Source of the DNA: an uncultured Bacteroidales bacterium
GTDB taxonomy: Bacteria; Bacteroidota; Bacteroidia; Bacteroidales; Paludibacteraceae
NCBI GenBank assembly: GCA_900319645.1
Contig: ONPG01000007.1
Location: forward strand, 31,705 to 95,704
Direction: 5' to 3'
DNA: 64,000 nucleotides
Shown here one piece after another: positions 42,713-51,710 of this stretch. Each line of letters starts with the position of its first letter. Positions within the stretch are counted from its first letter, which is position 1. The translations under genes were made by a program, and so were the position numbers. The notes under the pieces are model-generated. The model had not been told where the DNA came from. It saw nothing but the letters and a program-made list of their open reading frames with translations, and ran no database searches.

Positions 42713-44544
42713 AGATACAGTTGTCCGTCTATCAGCACTTTCTGTGCTTGCGGCATGGTCTTGTCGGTGGTCAGACCCTCGGTGTTGGTCGGATCTTCGG
42801 TGCACGAAGTGCTTACTTTCAGGTTCTTGATCTCCCATTTCGGCTGGCTGCTGATGCCGCTCGGCACCGCATATTTGAATCCGAAGGCGGTGTTGGCTCC
42901 CACGTACTCAATCGGCACATTCACTTCCGTGTGTACGTATTTCCAGTCCGTTCCGGTCGGGTAGGAGGGTATCGTCAGTTGCTGCCACTCCGTCTCGTCG
43001 ATCGAGTTGAGCGACTTGGTCACCCATAGTGTCTGCTCGGTGCTCATGTCGTTCGCGCCGTTGATAGCGTGGTCAAACGCCACCTTGACGCTCTTCGCCT
43101 GCGTGAAGTTGTAGGTCGGCGTCAGCAGCCAGTCTTCGCCGCCCACGTCCTGGCAGGTCGCGCCGAAATTGCTCTGGTAGCGCCAGTAGTATTGTCCGCT
43201 TACGCTCACCTGGCTCATCTCGCCTAAGATGTACTCCTCGCCGCCTGTCTCCAAATACGTGCCGCTGAACGGTTCGCACTCGCCGCTGATTCCGCCCAGA
43301 CTGATCTCCACTACGTACGGATCGTGGTCGGAATAGCTCATCGCCTGGGTGATGCCGCTCGTACATTTATAGGTCGTCACGTGCTTCACGTACGCGTCGA
43401 GTATCTGTTCCGCCATCGACTCGTTCGCCAGCACGTGGTCAATCAGTTCGCCGCCTCCGTAGCAATGCGAATAGGCGTAGCTGTCAAACCGCAGTAACTG
43501 CTCTTCGTAGCCGGCATTGACGATGGTCGTGATAGGCGCCTCGCCGTATTCGCAGTTCAGGTCGCCCAGGATGAGTATATCCGGGTCGGTCGTCACTTTG
43601 CTCAGGGCACTCACCAGGTTGTTCGCGTTGGTCTGACGCTGTGCCTCGCCTTGGTCGCCGCTGCCTGTCTTGGCTTTGAAATGGTTCATGCTGACCACTA
43701 ACCGTTCGCCGTTGCCTAATTGCTCAAAAGCCTGGATTCGCATCGTGTGGGCGTAATAACCGTTGCCGTACGTAGCGCCGGTGTTGGCTCCCACGGGTTT
43801 GACGCGGTCTTTGCGGTAGATAAATCCCGATTTCAGGTTGTTGTCATATTGCTCGTTCCACTCCTCGCTGATGCCGTCTGCCACGGCGGTGTAAGGTGTG
43901 CCCTCCACGCGGCTGTTGGCCGAGTCGGCTAACTGTGCCAGAACGATCGGCTGGGCTTCCACTTCGCAGAAAGCGTAGATGTCCGCATTCACGTCCACCA
44001 TCATGTTCACTATCTTGCGGGTCTTGTCGGCAAACTGAGCCGGGGTGTAATCGCCTCGGCCGGTGTTGTAGTTGTAGTAGTAGTTCTCCAAGTTCTGCGC
44101 GCACACGCGTAGCGTACCTTGTATAGTGTCTTGGGGAGGTTCCGGTTCGCCGCGTTCGATCAGCGTCACCGGGGCGTTATTGGGGTCGGTCTCGATGGTC
44201 TTGCCTTTGTAGTTCTTCAGTTTGGCTGACACGCTCACTTTGTCCCCCTCCTGCAACTCCACATCCGGTCTGCCTCTATACACTTGCAGCGCACCTGCCG
44301 CATTGCTCGAAGCACGACCTTGCGTGTCGGCTATCCAGAACGTCATGTTGTTGTAACTGGTGTTGAAATCGTTCTTGTCAATCACGTTGACGTAACCTGT
44401 GATGGTGTATGTCTCCGTGGTAGCTTCGTCGGTGCCCAGTGTAGCGCCTATCTCCAGTGCTTCTGCCACGGTGATATTCGTCTGTGCCCATGTCCCGGTT
44501 GCTATGCCTGCCAAAGCAACCATGATCAGTATTATTTTCTTCAT
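42664..44544 (-). CDS. Secreted endonuclease/exonuclease/phosphatase-family protein
   Basis: 626 residues with signal peptide (IILIMVALAGIATGTWA). An N-terminal OB-like domain (about 22-130, TITGYVNVIDKNDF, then YKGKTIETDP) precedes an EEP domain (about 145-400) with CAQNLENYY, CEVEAQP, SMNHFKAK, LGDLNCEYGEAP and YSDHDPYVVEISL, the metal and catalytic residues of extracellular nucleases. A C-terminal beta domain follows. It ends with the shared motif VLIDGQLYLMYKGAMYDVRG. Likely acts on extracellular DNA or RNA. Stop and last residues lie in the AATTATC repeat. Confidence 0.88.
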   Translation of the reverse strand: MKKIILIMVALAGIATGTWAQTNITVAEALEIGATLGTDEATTETYTITGYVNVIDKNDFNTSYNNMTFWIADTQGRASSNAAGALQVYRGRPDVELQEGDKVSVSAKLKNYKGKTIETDPNNAPVTLIERGEPEPPQDTIQGTLRVCAQNLENYYYNYNTGRGDYTPAQFADKTRKIVNMMVDVNADIYAFCEVEAQPIVLAQLADSANSRVEGTPYTAVADGISEEWNEQYDNNLKSGFIYRKDRVKPVGANTGATYGNGYYAHTMRIQAFEQLGNGERLVVSMNHFKAKTGSGDQGEAQRQTNANNLVSALSKVTTDPDILILGDLNCEYGEAPITTIVNAGYEEQLLRFDSYAYSHCYGGGELIDHVLANESMAEQILDAYVKHVTTYKCTSGITQAMSYSDHDPYVVEISLGGISGECEPFSGTYLETGGEEYILGEMSQVSVSGQYYWRYQSNFGATCQDVGGEDWLLTPTYNFTQAKSVKVAFDHAINGANDMSTEQTLWVTKSLNSIDETEWQQLTIPSYPTGTDWKYVHTEVNVPIEYVGANTAFGFKYAVPSGISSQPKWEIKNLKVSTSCTEDPTNTEGLTTDKTMPQAQKVLIDGQLYLMYKGAMYDVRGRRVN

Positions 44545-44554
44545 GATATATGTG

Positions 44555-44665
44555 TTATAATTAGCATTTCTGCATTTTGTATTTCCGCAATTTTGCGTTT
44601 TTTGTATTTTCGTATTTCTGCATTTTTAGCGTTTCGGGATTTCGGCAATTTGGCAAATGAGCCTG
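44555..44665. repeat. TTTCTGCATTTTG-type repeat in the nuclease leader
   Basis: Units TTTCTGCATTTTGTA, TTTCCGCAATTTTGCG, TTTTCGTATTTCTGCATTTT and TTTCGGCAATTT fill the leader between promoter and start codon. Confidence 0.75.
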
Positions 44666-44676
44666 AAATCCCGCTG

Positions 44677-44707
44677 CAAAGATACTACAAAAATTGCACA
44701 TATGCAA
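44677..44707 (-). promoter_or_regulatory. Promoter of the nuclease gene
   Basis: TTGC, 19 bp, TATCTTTG on the minus strand. The -33 box is the first four bases of the left arm of the palindrome at 44704. Confidence 0.8.
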
Positions 44708-44859
44708 GTAAAAGGGTATTTTTTTTGAGAAAAGTGCGATTTTATCGCGTGTTGGTGTATGCCGAGTGGCTATTGTGAGCTTGCTCGCGGATAGTCACTC
44801 GGCATACACCAACAAGGACATCTGTCCGTTTTTCTCAAAAAAAATACCCTTTTACTTGC
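44704..44859. repeat. Palindromic element with 30-bp perfect inverted arms
   Basis: Arms 44704-44733 and 44830-44859 are exact reverse complements. Inside, 44750-44772 and 44791-44813 pair over 23 bp with one mismatch. The 20-bp sequence AAGATACTACAAAAATTGCA stands as a direct repeat on both sides (44679-44698 and 44923-44942). Confidence 0.93.
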
Positions 44860-44996
44860 TATGCCCCCGCAGGACGCGAAAGTATTTTCGGTGGGCCCCT
44901 GCCGTTCGGGCAGGGAGGACCGAAGATACTACAAAAATTGCATTTTCCCCCAATCCTAAATCATAAATCTTCAATCTCCCTTTGTATGTAATGGGA

Positions 44997-45052
44997 TATT
45001 ATTGGGTGATTATTGGGTTATTATTGGGTGATTATTGGGTTATTATGAGAAC
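44997..45052. repeat. TTATTGGGTGA repeat
   Basis: Five units of (T)TATTGGGT(G)A upstream of the uvrA promoter. No gene is seen in 44943-45191. Confidence 0.75.
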
Positions 45053-45191
45053 CACGAGATAACCTTACCGTATCCAAAAGCGTTAAAGAAACCCCTAAAA
45101 ATCTGTTTAATCTGCCTAATCTGTGGACCCTGAAAATCCGCGTAATTCCTGCCCCCCGAAAGACAAATTTGTGGAAATCGCACCCCAACTC

Positions 45192-45222
45192 TTGCATATG
45201 TCAAAAAAAAGTAGTACCTTTG
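45192..45222 (+). promoter_or_regulatory. Promoter of uvrA
   Basis: TTGC, 19 bp, TACCTTTG. The leader has three AAGCACGAAAC units before the ATG. Confidence 0.85.
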
Positions 45223-45275
45223 CACGATATTTCGCGGCAAAGCACGAAACAAGCACGAAACAAGCACGAAACCTC

Positions 45276-47975
45276 ATGTCTGACAACGGTCACATACAAG
45301 TTATCGGAGCGCGTGTTCACAATCTCAAGAACATCAGCGTCACTATCCCTCGCAAGCAGCTGACGGTCATCACCGGTCTCAGCGGCTCGGGCAAGTCGTC
45401 CCTGGCGTTCGACACCATCTTCGCCGAGGGACAACGCCGCTATATGGAGACCTTCTCGTCCTACGCGCGCGGTTTCATCGGACAGATGCAGCGGCCCGAT
45501 GTGGACAAGATCACAGGACTCAGTCCGGTCATCTCCATCGACCAGAAAACCACTTCCCGCAATCCGCGTTCTACGGTAGGAACCGTCACCGAAGTCTATG
45601 ACTTCCTCCGTCTGCTTTATGCCCGCGCAGGAGAGGCGTATTCGTACCTCTCCGGCAAGAAGATGGTTCATTATACCGACGACCAGATCATCGATCTCAT
45701 CGTCCGTGAGTATGCAGGCAAGAGGGTCCTCCTGCTTGCGCCGCTTGTCAACGGCCGCAAGGGACACTACAAAGAGCTCTTCGAGACCGTCCGCAAGAAA
45801 GGTTTCTCTTACGTCCGCGTCGATGGCGAAGTTCAGGATATCCTGCCCGGCATGAAGCTCGACCGCTACAAGGTGCACAATATCGAAGTGGTCATCGATC
45901 GCCTGAAACTAAAGCCGGCCCCCGTCACCAATTCCCAATCTCCCGTCACCAATCCCCAATCAGACGTGGACACCCGCCGTCTCCGTCAGTCGGTGGATCG
46001 TGCGATGACGCAGGGCAACGGTATCATGATGATTGTCGAGGCGGAACCCAATCACCAATCCCCGATCAGGTACCTCTCCCGCAATCTCATGTGTCCGGAC
46101 ACGGGGCTCAGCTATCAGGATCCCGCGCCGCACACGTTCTCGTTCAACAGCCCCTCCGGATGGTGTCCGCGTTGCAAAGGCCTGGGAAAAATCAAACTCA
46201 ACGACCAATCCCTCGGCTCCGATCAGCAATTAGACTCGATTGTCCAGTCCGACAACTGGTACGAGCAGTTGCTCCAATACACCGCTTCGGCGGACGAAGA
46301 GACCGAGAGCAAAGACGAGTGGTGTACCTGTCCCGACTGTCAGGGCAAGCGGCTCAGCCGCGAAGCCCTCTCCTATAAGATAGGTCCGTACTCTATCTCC
46401 GACCTCGCGGAGATGGACATCGACGTCCTCCTGAAAACCCTTCAGAACCTTAAAGACCCTAAGGACCTTAAAAACCCTAAGGATCTTAAGGACCCTACCC
46501 CCCTTCCCGCCCTGTCTCCCAAGCAACTTGCCATCGCCGAGCCGATCCTCAAAGAGATATGTGCCCGCCTGGGATTCATGCAGGCGGTCGGACTCAGCTA
46601 CCTCAGTCTCAACCGCTCCAGCGAATCACTCTCCGGCGGTGAGAGCCAGCGTATCCGTCTGGCTACCCAGATAGGCTCACGACTCGTGAACGTCCTCTAT
46701 ATCCTCGACGAACCCTCTATCGGTCTTCACCAGCGCGACAACGAACGCCTCATCCGCTCGCTCAAGGAACTGCGCGATATGGGCAACTCCGTCATCGTTG
46801 TTGAGCACGACGAAGAGATGATGCGTCAGGCGGACTGGATCGTCGATATAGGTCCCAAAGCCGGACGTCTCGGAGGAAAAGTCCTTTTCAGCGGTACACC
46901 CGCCGAACTCCTCCAAACCGACACCCTCACCGCCCAATACCTCAACGGCAAAAGAGCGGTCGTCACCAATAACCAATCCCCAATCACCAATAACGAAAGG
47001 TTCCTCACCCTCTCCGGCTGTACGGGCAACAACCTCAAGAACGTGACGGTCAAGATCCCGCTGGGGAAGATGGTCTGTGTCACGGGCGTCAGCGGCTCCG
47101 GCAAGTCTTCGCTCATCAACCAGACCCTATATCCTATCCTCAGCCAGCGCTTCTACCGCTCCAAACAGCAGCCGCTGCCCTATACGTCCCTCGAAGGCGT
47201 GGAGGCAATCGACAAGGTCATCAATGTCGATCAGTCGCCTATCGGACGTACCCCGCGGTCGAATCCCGCTACCTATACCAACGTCTTCAACGACATCCGC
47301 GAGCTCTTCGCGCAACTGCCGGAGTCCAAGATACGCGGCTGGAAAGCCGGACGCTTCTCTTTCAACGCCAAAGGCGGAAGGTGCGAAGAGTGCTCCGGCA
47401 ACGGCTACAAGACCATACAGATGCACTTTATGCCCGATGTCTATGTTCCCTGCGAAGTGTGCGGCGGACAGCGATACAACCGAGAGACCCTGGAGGTCCG
47501 TTGGAAAGGCAAGACCATCGCCGACGTGCTCGATATGACCGTCAACCAGGCGGTGGAGTTCTTCGAACCGCAGCCTACTATCCTCCGCAAGATCAAAACG
47601 ATACAGGATGTCGGACTCGGCTATATCAAACTCGGACAGTCCTCCACCTCTCTCTCCGGAGGCGAGAGCCAGCGCATCAAACTGGCTACCGAGCTCTCGC
47701 GTCCCTCGACCGGCAAGACCCTCTATATACTCGACGAACCCACTACCGGACTCCATTTCGAGGACATACGCGTCCTCCTCGGTGTCCTCCGCCAACTGGT
47801 GGACAAAGGCAATACTGTAGTCATCATCGAGCACAACACGGATGTTATCCGCGCCTGCGACTGGATCATCGATATGGGACCCGAAGGCGGACGCAACGGA
47901 GGCACACTTGTCGCCGAAGGCACTGTGGAGGACATCCGCAAGAACAAAAAATCCATCACCGGCCAATTTGTCTAA
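45276..47975 (+). CDS. uvrA: UvrABC system protein A with at least three repeat insertions
   Basis: DNA-damage recognition ATPase of nucleotide excision repair. 899 residues from MSDNGHIQVIGARVHNLKN. Both ATPase modules are complete: Walker A ITGLSGSGKSSLAFDT and VTGVSGSGKSSLINQT, signature motifs LSGGESQRIRLA and LSGGESQRIKLA, and zinc CxxC pairs (CPDC, CEEC, CEVC). Three stretches do not fit the family: about 214-232 (VTNSQSPVTNPQSD), 389-410 (NLKDPKDLKNPKDLKDPT) and 563-575 (VTNNQSPITNNERF). All coincide with ACCAATCCCCAATC or CCTTAAGGAC repeats. A fourth, smaller one (PNHQSPI) is near 46050. They lie at domain boundaries, away from the nucleotide sites. Confidence 0.97.
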   Translation: MSDNGHIQVIGARVHNLKNISVTIPRKQLTVITGLSGSGKSSLAFDTIFAEGQRRYMETFSSYARGFIGQMQRPDVDKITGLSPVISIDQKTTSRNPRSTVGTVTEVYDFLRLLYARAGEAYSYLSGKKMVHYTDDQIIDLIVREYAGKRVLLLAPLVNGRKGHYKELFETVRKKGFSYVRVDGEVQDILPGMKLDRYKVHNIEVVIDRLKLKPAPVTNSQSPVTNPQSDVDTRRLRQSVDRAMTQGNGIMMIVEAEPNHQSPIRYLSRNLMCPDTGLSYQDPAPHTFSFNSPSGWCPRCKGLGKIKLNDQSLGSDQQLDSIVQSDNWYEQLLQYTASADEETESKDEWCTCPDCQGKRLSREALSYKIGPYSISDLAEMDIDVLLKTLQNLKDPKDLKNPKDLKDPTPLPALSPKQLAIAEPILKEICARLGFMQAVGLSYLSLNRSSESLSGGESQRIRLATQIGSRLVNVLYILDEPSIGLHQRDNERLIRSLKELRDMGNSVIVVEHDEEMMRQADWIVDIGPKAGRLGGKVLFSGTPAELLQTDTLTAQYLNGKRAVVTNNQSPITNNERFLTLSGCTGNNLKNVTVKIPLGKMVCVTGVSGSGKSSLINQTLYPILSQRFYRSKQQPLPYTSLEGVEAIDKVINVDQSPIGRTPRSNPATYTNVFNDIRELFAQLPESKIRGWKAGRFSFNAKGGRCEECSGNGYKTIQMHFMPDVYVPCEVCGGQRYNRETLEVRWKGKTIADVLDMTVNQAVEFFEPQPTILRKIKTIQDVGLGYIKLGQSSTSLSGGESQRIKLATELSRPSTGKTLYILDEPTTGLHFEDIRVLLGVLRQLVDKGNTVVIIEHNTDVIRACDWIIDMGPEGGRNGGTLVAEGTVEDIRKNKKSITGQFV
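45916..45969. repeat. ACCAATTCCCAATC repeat in uvrA (first)
   Basis: CCCGTCACCAATTCCCAATC then TCCCGTCACCAATCCCCAATC, a 21-nt unit (multiple of three) present about twice. Confidence 0.9.
46439..46500. repeat. CTTAAGGACC repeat in uvrA (second)
   Basis: Six units of CCTTAAAGACC, CTAAGGACCTTAAAAACC and similar, encoding LKDPKDLKNPKDLKDP. The same family lies in the gap at about 8930-8975. Confidence 0.92.
46962..47000. repeat. ACCAATAACCAATC repeat in uvrA (third)
   Basis: GTCACCAATAACCAATCCCC then AATCACCAATAACG, encoding VTNNQSPITNNE. Confidence 0.88.
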
Positions 47976-47977
47976 AA

Positions 47978-48019
47978 AAATCTCGATATCTCGAAATCTC
48001 GAAATCTCGAACCCCTGAA
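47978..48019. repeat. TCTCGAAA repeat between uvrA and the antiporter
   Basis: TCTCGATATCTCGAAA, TCTCGAAATCTCGAAC units fill the 52-bp gap. Confidence 0.85.
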
Positions 48020-48027
48020 AAAAAACC

Positions 48028-49929
48028 ATGCTAACCGACACCCTCGCCATAGTATCCCTTGTGCTGGCAACGATCCTGATCGTCCCTCTGGTCTGCCGCA
48101 AGATACGTATTCCCGCCATCGTGGGTTTTATTCTGGTGGGTATAGCGTTCGGTCCGTACGGCTTCGGGCTGATCCACAGCGGCGCGACCATCCAGATGCT
48201 CGGTAAGATCGGAATGCTCTATATCATGCTTCAGGCGGGTATAGAGGTGGATATGAACGATTTCTCGCAGCAGCGCGGACGGGCTATCCTCTTCGGTCTC
48301 TATTCCTTTGCTTTTCCCTTCCTGTTGGGTCTGCTCACCAGCCTTCTGTTGGGCTACGGATGGATCACCTCTGCCCTGCTGGGCGCCATGTACGGCTCAC
48401 ACACCCTTATGACGTACCCTATCGTCAGCCGCTACGGAGTACAGAAAAACCCCGCGGCGAACATCGCCGTCGGTGGCACGATGCTCTCGATCACCCTCTC
48501 GCTCCTGGCGCTGGCGTATATCAATGCCCAATCACCCGTTACCAATTCCCCGTCATCAATAACGGTATTAACCAAGGTGCTCTTTACGCTGCTGATGATC
48601 ACCGTGGTCTTCCCCCTCTTCGCCCAGCGGTTCTTCAAGCGCTGGACCGATGCTACAAGCGGCTTCCTCGTGGTGATGACCCTCATGGTTCTCTCGGCGT
48701 ATATGGCGGACTGGGCGGGACTCGAGGGTATCCTCGGCGCATTCGTCTGCGGCGTGAGCCTCAACCGCTTCGTGCCCAATCTCAGCCCGGTGATGCAGCG
48801 TATCAATTTTGTGGGAAACAATATCTTCGTGCCCCTTTTCCTCCTGGGCGTCGGCATGATGATGGACGTCTCCGTCCTCTGGGAGCAATCCCCAACCACC
48901 AATTCTCAATTGTCAATTATCAATTCTCTATCCCCCATCATCCTCGCGATAGTGATGATCCTCACCAAGCTGGCGGGCAAATGGCTGGCTTCGTGGCTGG
49001 CGCAGAAAAGCTTCGGGCTGCAAGCGGTGGAGCGCCAACTCATGTTCGGTCTCACCCACGCTACGGCGGCGGGCACACTGGCTATCGTCACCATCGGCTA
49101 CGAGAACGGTATCTTTGATGCCGCTATCCTCAATGCCGCCGTGCTGATGATCCTCGTCCTTTGCACCTCCGCCTCGTTCGTCACGGAGTACGCCGCCAAG
49201 CGCCTGGCGCTTCAGGAGGAAGCACGCCTCGAAGCCGACAAGACCGACAACACCTGGACCCTCCTCACCGTGGCGGAGAACCGCCATTACGAACTCACCG
49301 AACTGGCGGAACTGGCGGAACTCCACAATGTAGAACTGGCGTCCGAGAGCGACTGGGCGGAGGCGACACGGCTCATCAATACACAGAGCAAAGCCTCTAT
49401 CGTCTATCATCCTGCGCAACCCATCAACACCGTCAACCGGCTCCTGGTGGCGGTACCGCGGTACGCCGAGAAAGAACATGATTTCATCACCTGTTTCGGA
49501 CTCATCCGTCGTCTCAGCAGCCAGATAGGCGCCAAGGTGGTGTTCTACACCAACTCTGACACCCAGCAGGCGCTCCAGGCGTTCTGCCGGCGCAAAGGCA
49601 AATACCTCCGTGCGTCCTACCGCGAGATGGAAGATTGGGAGGACGTGCTCATGATAGCCAAACAGATGGCGCCGGACGACATGATCGTTATGATCAACGC
49701 CCGTCCCTCCACGCCGTCTTACAACCCGCTCTTCGAGCAGGTGCCGGATATGCTCGGGCGTTTCTTCACCGACCATAGCTATATGCTCGTCTATCCCGAG
49801 CAGGCGACGGGAAGTGCTACGCCGGACCTACTGACCGGAGACACCACACAGGCGTCCAAAACATGGTCGCTCGTCTCCGCTACCAAGAATCTGGTACTCC
49901 GTTGGCTGGAGAAAATCCAAAAAAGATAA
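48028..49929 (+). CDS. CPA2-type cation:proton antiporter with C-terminal cytosolic domain
   Basis: 633 residues. The first 400 form about twelve membrane helices of the Na+/H+ exchanger fold (IPAIVGFILVGIAFGPYGFG, then LEGILGAFVCGVSLNRFVPN). The rest is a soluble domain (about 410-590) like universal-stress-type modules (LLVAVPRYAEKEHDFITCFGLIRRLSSQ). Residues about 166-178 (QSPVTNSPSSIT) and 286-299 (QSPTTNSQLSIINS) lie in loops between helices and are encoded by ACCAATTCC and CAATTATC repeats. Ion specificity (Na+ or K+) cannot be told. Follows uvrA after a repeat. Confidence 0.88.
   Translation: MLTDTLAIVSLVLATILIVPLVCRKIRIPAIVGFILVGIAFGPYGFGLIHSGATIQMLGKIGMLYIMLQAGIEVDMNDFSQQRGRAILFGLYSFAFPFLLGLLTSLLLGYGWITSALLGAMYGSHTLMTYPIVSRYGVQKNPAANIAVGGTMLSITLSLLALAYINAQSPVTNSPSSITVLTKVLFTLLMITVVFPLFAQRFFKRWTDATSGFLVVMTLMVLSAYMADWAGLEGILGAFVCGVSLNRFVPNLSPVMQRINFVGNNIFVPLFLLGVGMMMDVSVLWEQSPTTNSQLSIINSLSPIILAIVMILTKLAGKWLASWLAQKSFGLQAVERQLMFGLTHATAAGTLAIVTIGYENGIFDAAILNAAVLMILVLCTSASFVTEYAAKRLALQEEARLEADKTDNTWTLLTVAENRHYELTELAELAELHNVELASESDWAEATRLINTQSKASIVYHPAQPINTVNRLLVAVPRYAEKEHDFITCFGLIRRLSSQIGAKVVFYTNSDTQQALQAFCRRKGKYLRASYREMEDWEDVLMIAKQMAPDDMIVMINARPSTPSYNPLFEQVPDMLGRFFTDHSYMLVYPEQATGSATPDLLTGDTTQASKTWSLVSATKNLVLRWLEKIQKR
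48526..48562. repeat. ACCCGTTACCAATTCCCC repeat in the antiporter gene (first)
   Basis: CCAATCACCCGTTACCAATTC, read as QSPVTNSPSS. Confidence 0.82.
48887..48930. repeat. CCAACCACCAATTCTC-AATTATC repeat in the antiporter gene (second)
   Basis: A CCAACCACC unit joined to the CAATTGTCAATTATCAATTC array used elsewhere between genes, here read as TTNSQLSIINS. Confidence 0.88.
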
Positions 49930-49936
49930 AATTTAT

Positions 49937-49967
49937 TTGCATATATAGATTTTTTGTTGTACCTTTG
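49937..49967 (+). promoter_or_regulatory. Promoter of the deoxynucleoside kinase genes
   Basis: TTGC, 19 bp, TACCTTTG, followed by a 150-nt leader with small hairpins (CTCCT-ACGGC-AAGGAG and GACCGC-GAG-GCGGTC). Confidence 0.8.
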
Positions 49968-50119
49968 CAGTCAAAATTCATTAACCCCTCCTACGGCAAG
50001 GAGAAGCCTTTCCCCTCGGGATGAGCGCTAACGAAGTGCACTCAGACCGAAGAACGGAGGCATCGAGCGCCCTAATGACCGCGAGGCGGTCAGTCAATGC
50101 GTGAGATTGCCGAACGTGA

Positions 50120-50755
50120 GTGTACATTGCTATCGCAGGAAATATAGGTGCCGGCAAGACGACGCTGACCAAGATGTTGGCGAAGTACTACGGCTGGGAG
50201 CCGCGCTTTGAGAGCGTGAGCTTTAATCCGTATCTGGAGGATTACTACTCCGATATCAACCGCTGGGCTTTCTGCCTCGAGACCTATTTCCTCAAGGAGC
50301 GCTTCAAAGATATGCTGGCGGTGCAGCAATCCACCCACACGATAGTCCAGGACCGCTCGATTTTCGAGGGAGTCTATGTCTTCGTCCGCAACAACTACGA
50401 GCGCGGAGACCTCTCCGAACGTGATTTCACGACCTATATGGAGCTCTTCGAACTGATGAAGATGCAGATGAAGCGGCCCGACCTTATGATCTATCTCCGT
50501 AAGTCCGTGCCCGCACTCATCGCGCAGATACAGAAAAGGGGTAGGGAGTACGAGCAGACCATGCAGATTGATTATCTCAAGGACCTCAACGACAAGTACG
50601 AAGATTTCATCTTCCGCCAGTACGACGGCAGGGTGCTCGTTATCGAGTCCGACGGGATGGATTTTGAGAACCGGCCCGAAGATTTCCGCCACGTCATCGA
50701 CCGCGTCGATGCCCAGCTCTTCGGACTATTCAGCGAAACCAACTGGAAACAATAA
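50120..50755 (+). CDS. Deoxynucleoside kinase (first of tandem pair)
   Basis: Phosphorylates deoxynucleosides in the salvage pathway. 211 residues, starting with GTG at 50120, which gives the family start YIAIAGNIGAGKTTLTKML. The P-loop is GNIGAGKT; VQDRSIFEGVYVF carries the DRS motif, ERxxxF-type ETYFLKERF and a C-terminal LID helix QIQKRGREYEQTM follow. Its neighbour 143 bp away is a paralogue. The tandem arrangement recalls dAK/dGK pairs that act as heterodimers in lactobacilli; specificity here is not known. Confidence 0.92.
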   Translation: MYIAIAGNIGAGKTTLTKMLAKYYGWEPRFESVSFNPYLEDYYSDINRWAFCLETYFLKERFKDMLAVQQSTHTIVQDRSIFEGVYVFVRNNYERGDLSERDFTTYMELFELMKMQMKRPDLMIYLRKSVPALIAQIQKRGREYEQTMQIDYLKDLNDKYEDFIFRQYDGRVLVIESDGMDFENRPEDFRHVIDRVDAQLFGLFSETNWKQ

Positions 50756-50794
50756 CTATTTTTAATCCCCCTTGGCGTAGGGAGTTGAGCAAGA

Positions 50795-50885
50795 AAGTCT
50801 TTCAGCGAATGAAATGAGCGGTCTTACAGTGTAACGGTCTTTCAGCGCAGCGGTCTTTCAGTCCGCAGGACGGTCTTGTTCGGCA
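50795..50885. repeat. TCTTTCAGCGCAGCGG repeat between the kinase genes
   Basis: Units GTCTTTCAGCG...AGCGGTC and GTCTTACAGTGTAACGGTC, then GTCCGCAGGACGGTC; same family as 30884-31008. Ends with TTCGGCAAACGCCGAAC, a hairpin, before the next start. Confidence 0.85.
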
Positions 50886-50898
50886 AACGCCGAACGAT

Positions 50899-51549
50899 AT
50901 GCATATAGCAGTAGCAGGTAACATCGGTTGTGGCAAAACCACGCTGACCAACATGCTGGCCAAACATTATGGCTGGGAACCGCGCTTCGAGAGCGTGGAG
51001 TACAACCCTTATCTGTCGGATTTCTATGCCGACATGGCGCGGTGGTCGTTCAACCTCCAGGTCTATTTCCTCAACAAACGTTTCAAGGATGTAGTGGAGA
51101 TAGGTCAGTCCGACCGCTATATCATTCAGGACCGGACCATCTACGAGGACGCCCGTATCTTCGCCCCTAACCTCCACGACCAGGGGATGATGTCCGATCG
51201 CGATTTTGAGAACTACCGCGACTTGTTTGACCTCATGACTTCGCTCGTCAAGATGCCCGACCTGCTTATCTATGTCCGTGCGTCGGTGCCCACACTCGTC
51301 TCGCAGATCCAGAAACGAGCACGCGGCTACGAGCAGTCCATGAAACTCGACTACCTCCAGGGTCTGAACGAGAAATACGAGAACTGGATCAAGGACTACA
51401 AGGGCAAGCTCCTCATCGTCGATGGCGACACCTGTAAGTTCGGCGACAACCCCGCCGACTTCCGCTGGGTCACCGACCATATCGACGCCGAGCTCTTCGG
51501 ACTCTTCCCCTTCGAGTCCGATCCCCAAACCGGCAAAGAGATCAACTGA
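50899..51549 (+). CDS. Deoxynucleoside kinase (second of tandem pair)
   Basis: 216 residues, paralogous to the preceding kinase across its whole length (HIAVAGNIGCGKTTLTNMLAKHYGWEPRFESV). The DRS position reads QDRTIYEDARIF, Ser to Thr, and the LID helix is QIQKRARGYEQSM. No separate promoter was found in the repeat-filled gap, so it is probably read from 49937-49967. The residue changes around the P-loop and DRS motif may give a different base preference. Confidence 0.92.
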   Translation: MHIAVAGNIGCGKTTLTNMLAKHYGWEPRFESVEYNPYLSDFYADMARWSFNLQVYFLNKRFKDVVEIGQSDRYIIQDRTIYEDARIFAPNLHDQGMMSDRDFENYRDLFDLMTSLVKMPDLLIYVRASVPTLVSQIQKRARGYEQSMKLDYLQGLNEKYENWIKDYKGKLLIVDGDTCKFGDNPADFRWVTDHIDAELFGLFPFESDPQTGKEIN

Positions 51550-51634
51550 CCTTATTTGTCAAAAATTATCAAAAATGAAGGAAAATTATTCGCTACGCGA
51601 GTGTTAGGGAGGTCAAAATTGTTGGTGATTTTCA

Positions 51635-51710
51635 GCGCGATTTTAGCCCGGAAAATGTGATTTTTAGCGTGTTTTTAGTCCCGAAAATGTGATTTTATTC
51701 GTGGAACTTG
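51635..51710. repeat. GCCCGGAAAATGTGATTTTTAGC repeat upstream of the recombinase
   Basis: Two units of TTTTTAGC...CCCGGAAAATGTGATTTTTA; no gene in 51550-51801. Confidence 0.7.

Noticed and set aside
49973-50119. Riboswitch in front of the deoxynucleoside kinases
   Set aside because: Only short hairpins are visible; I could not match a known aptamer core such as the purine or 2'-dG type.
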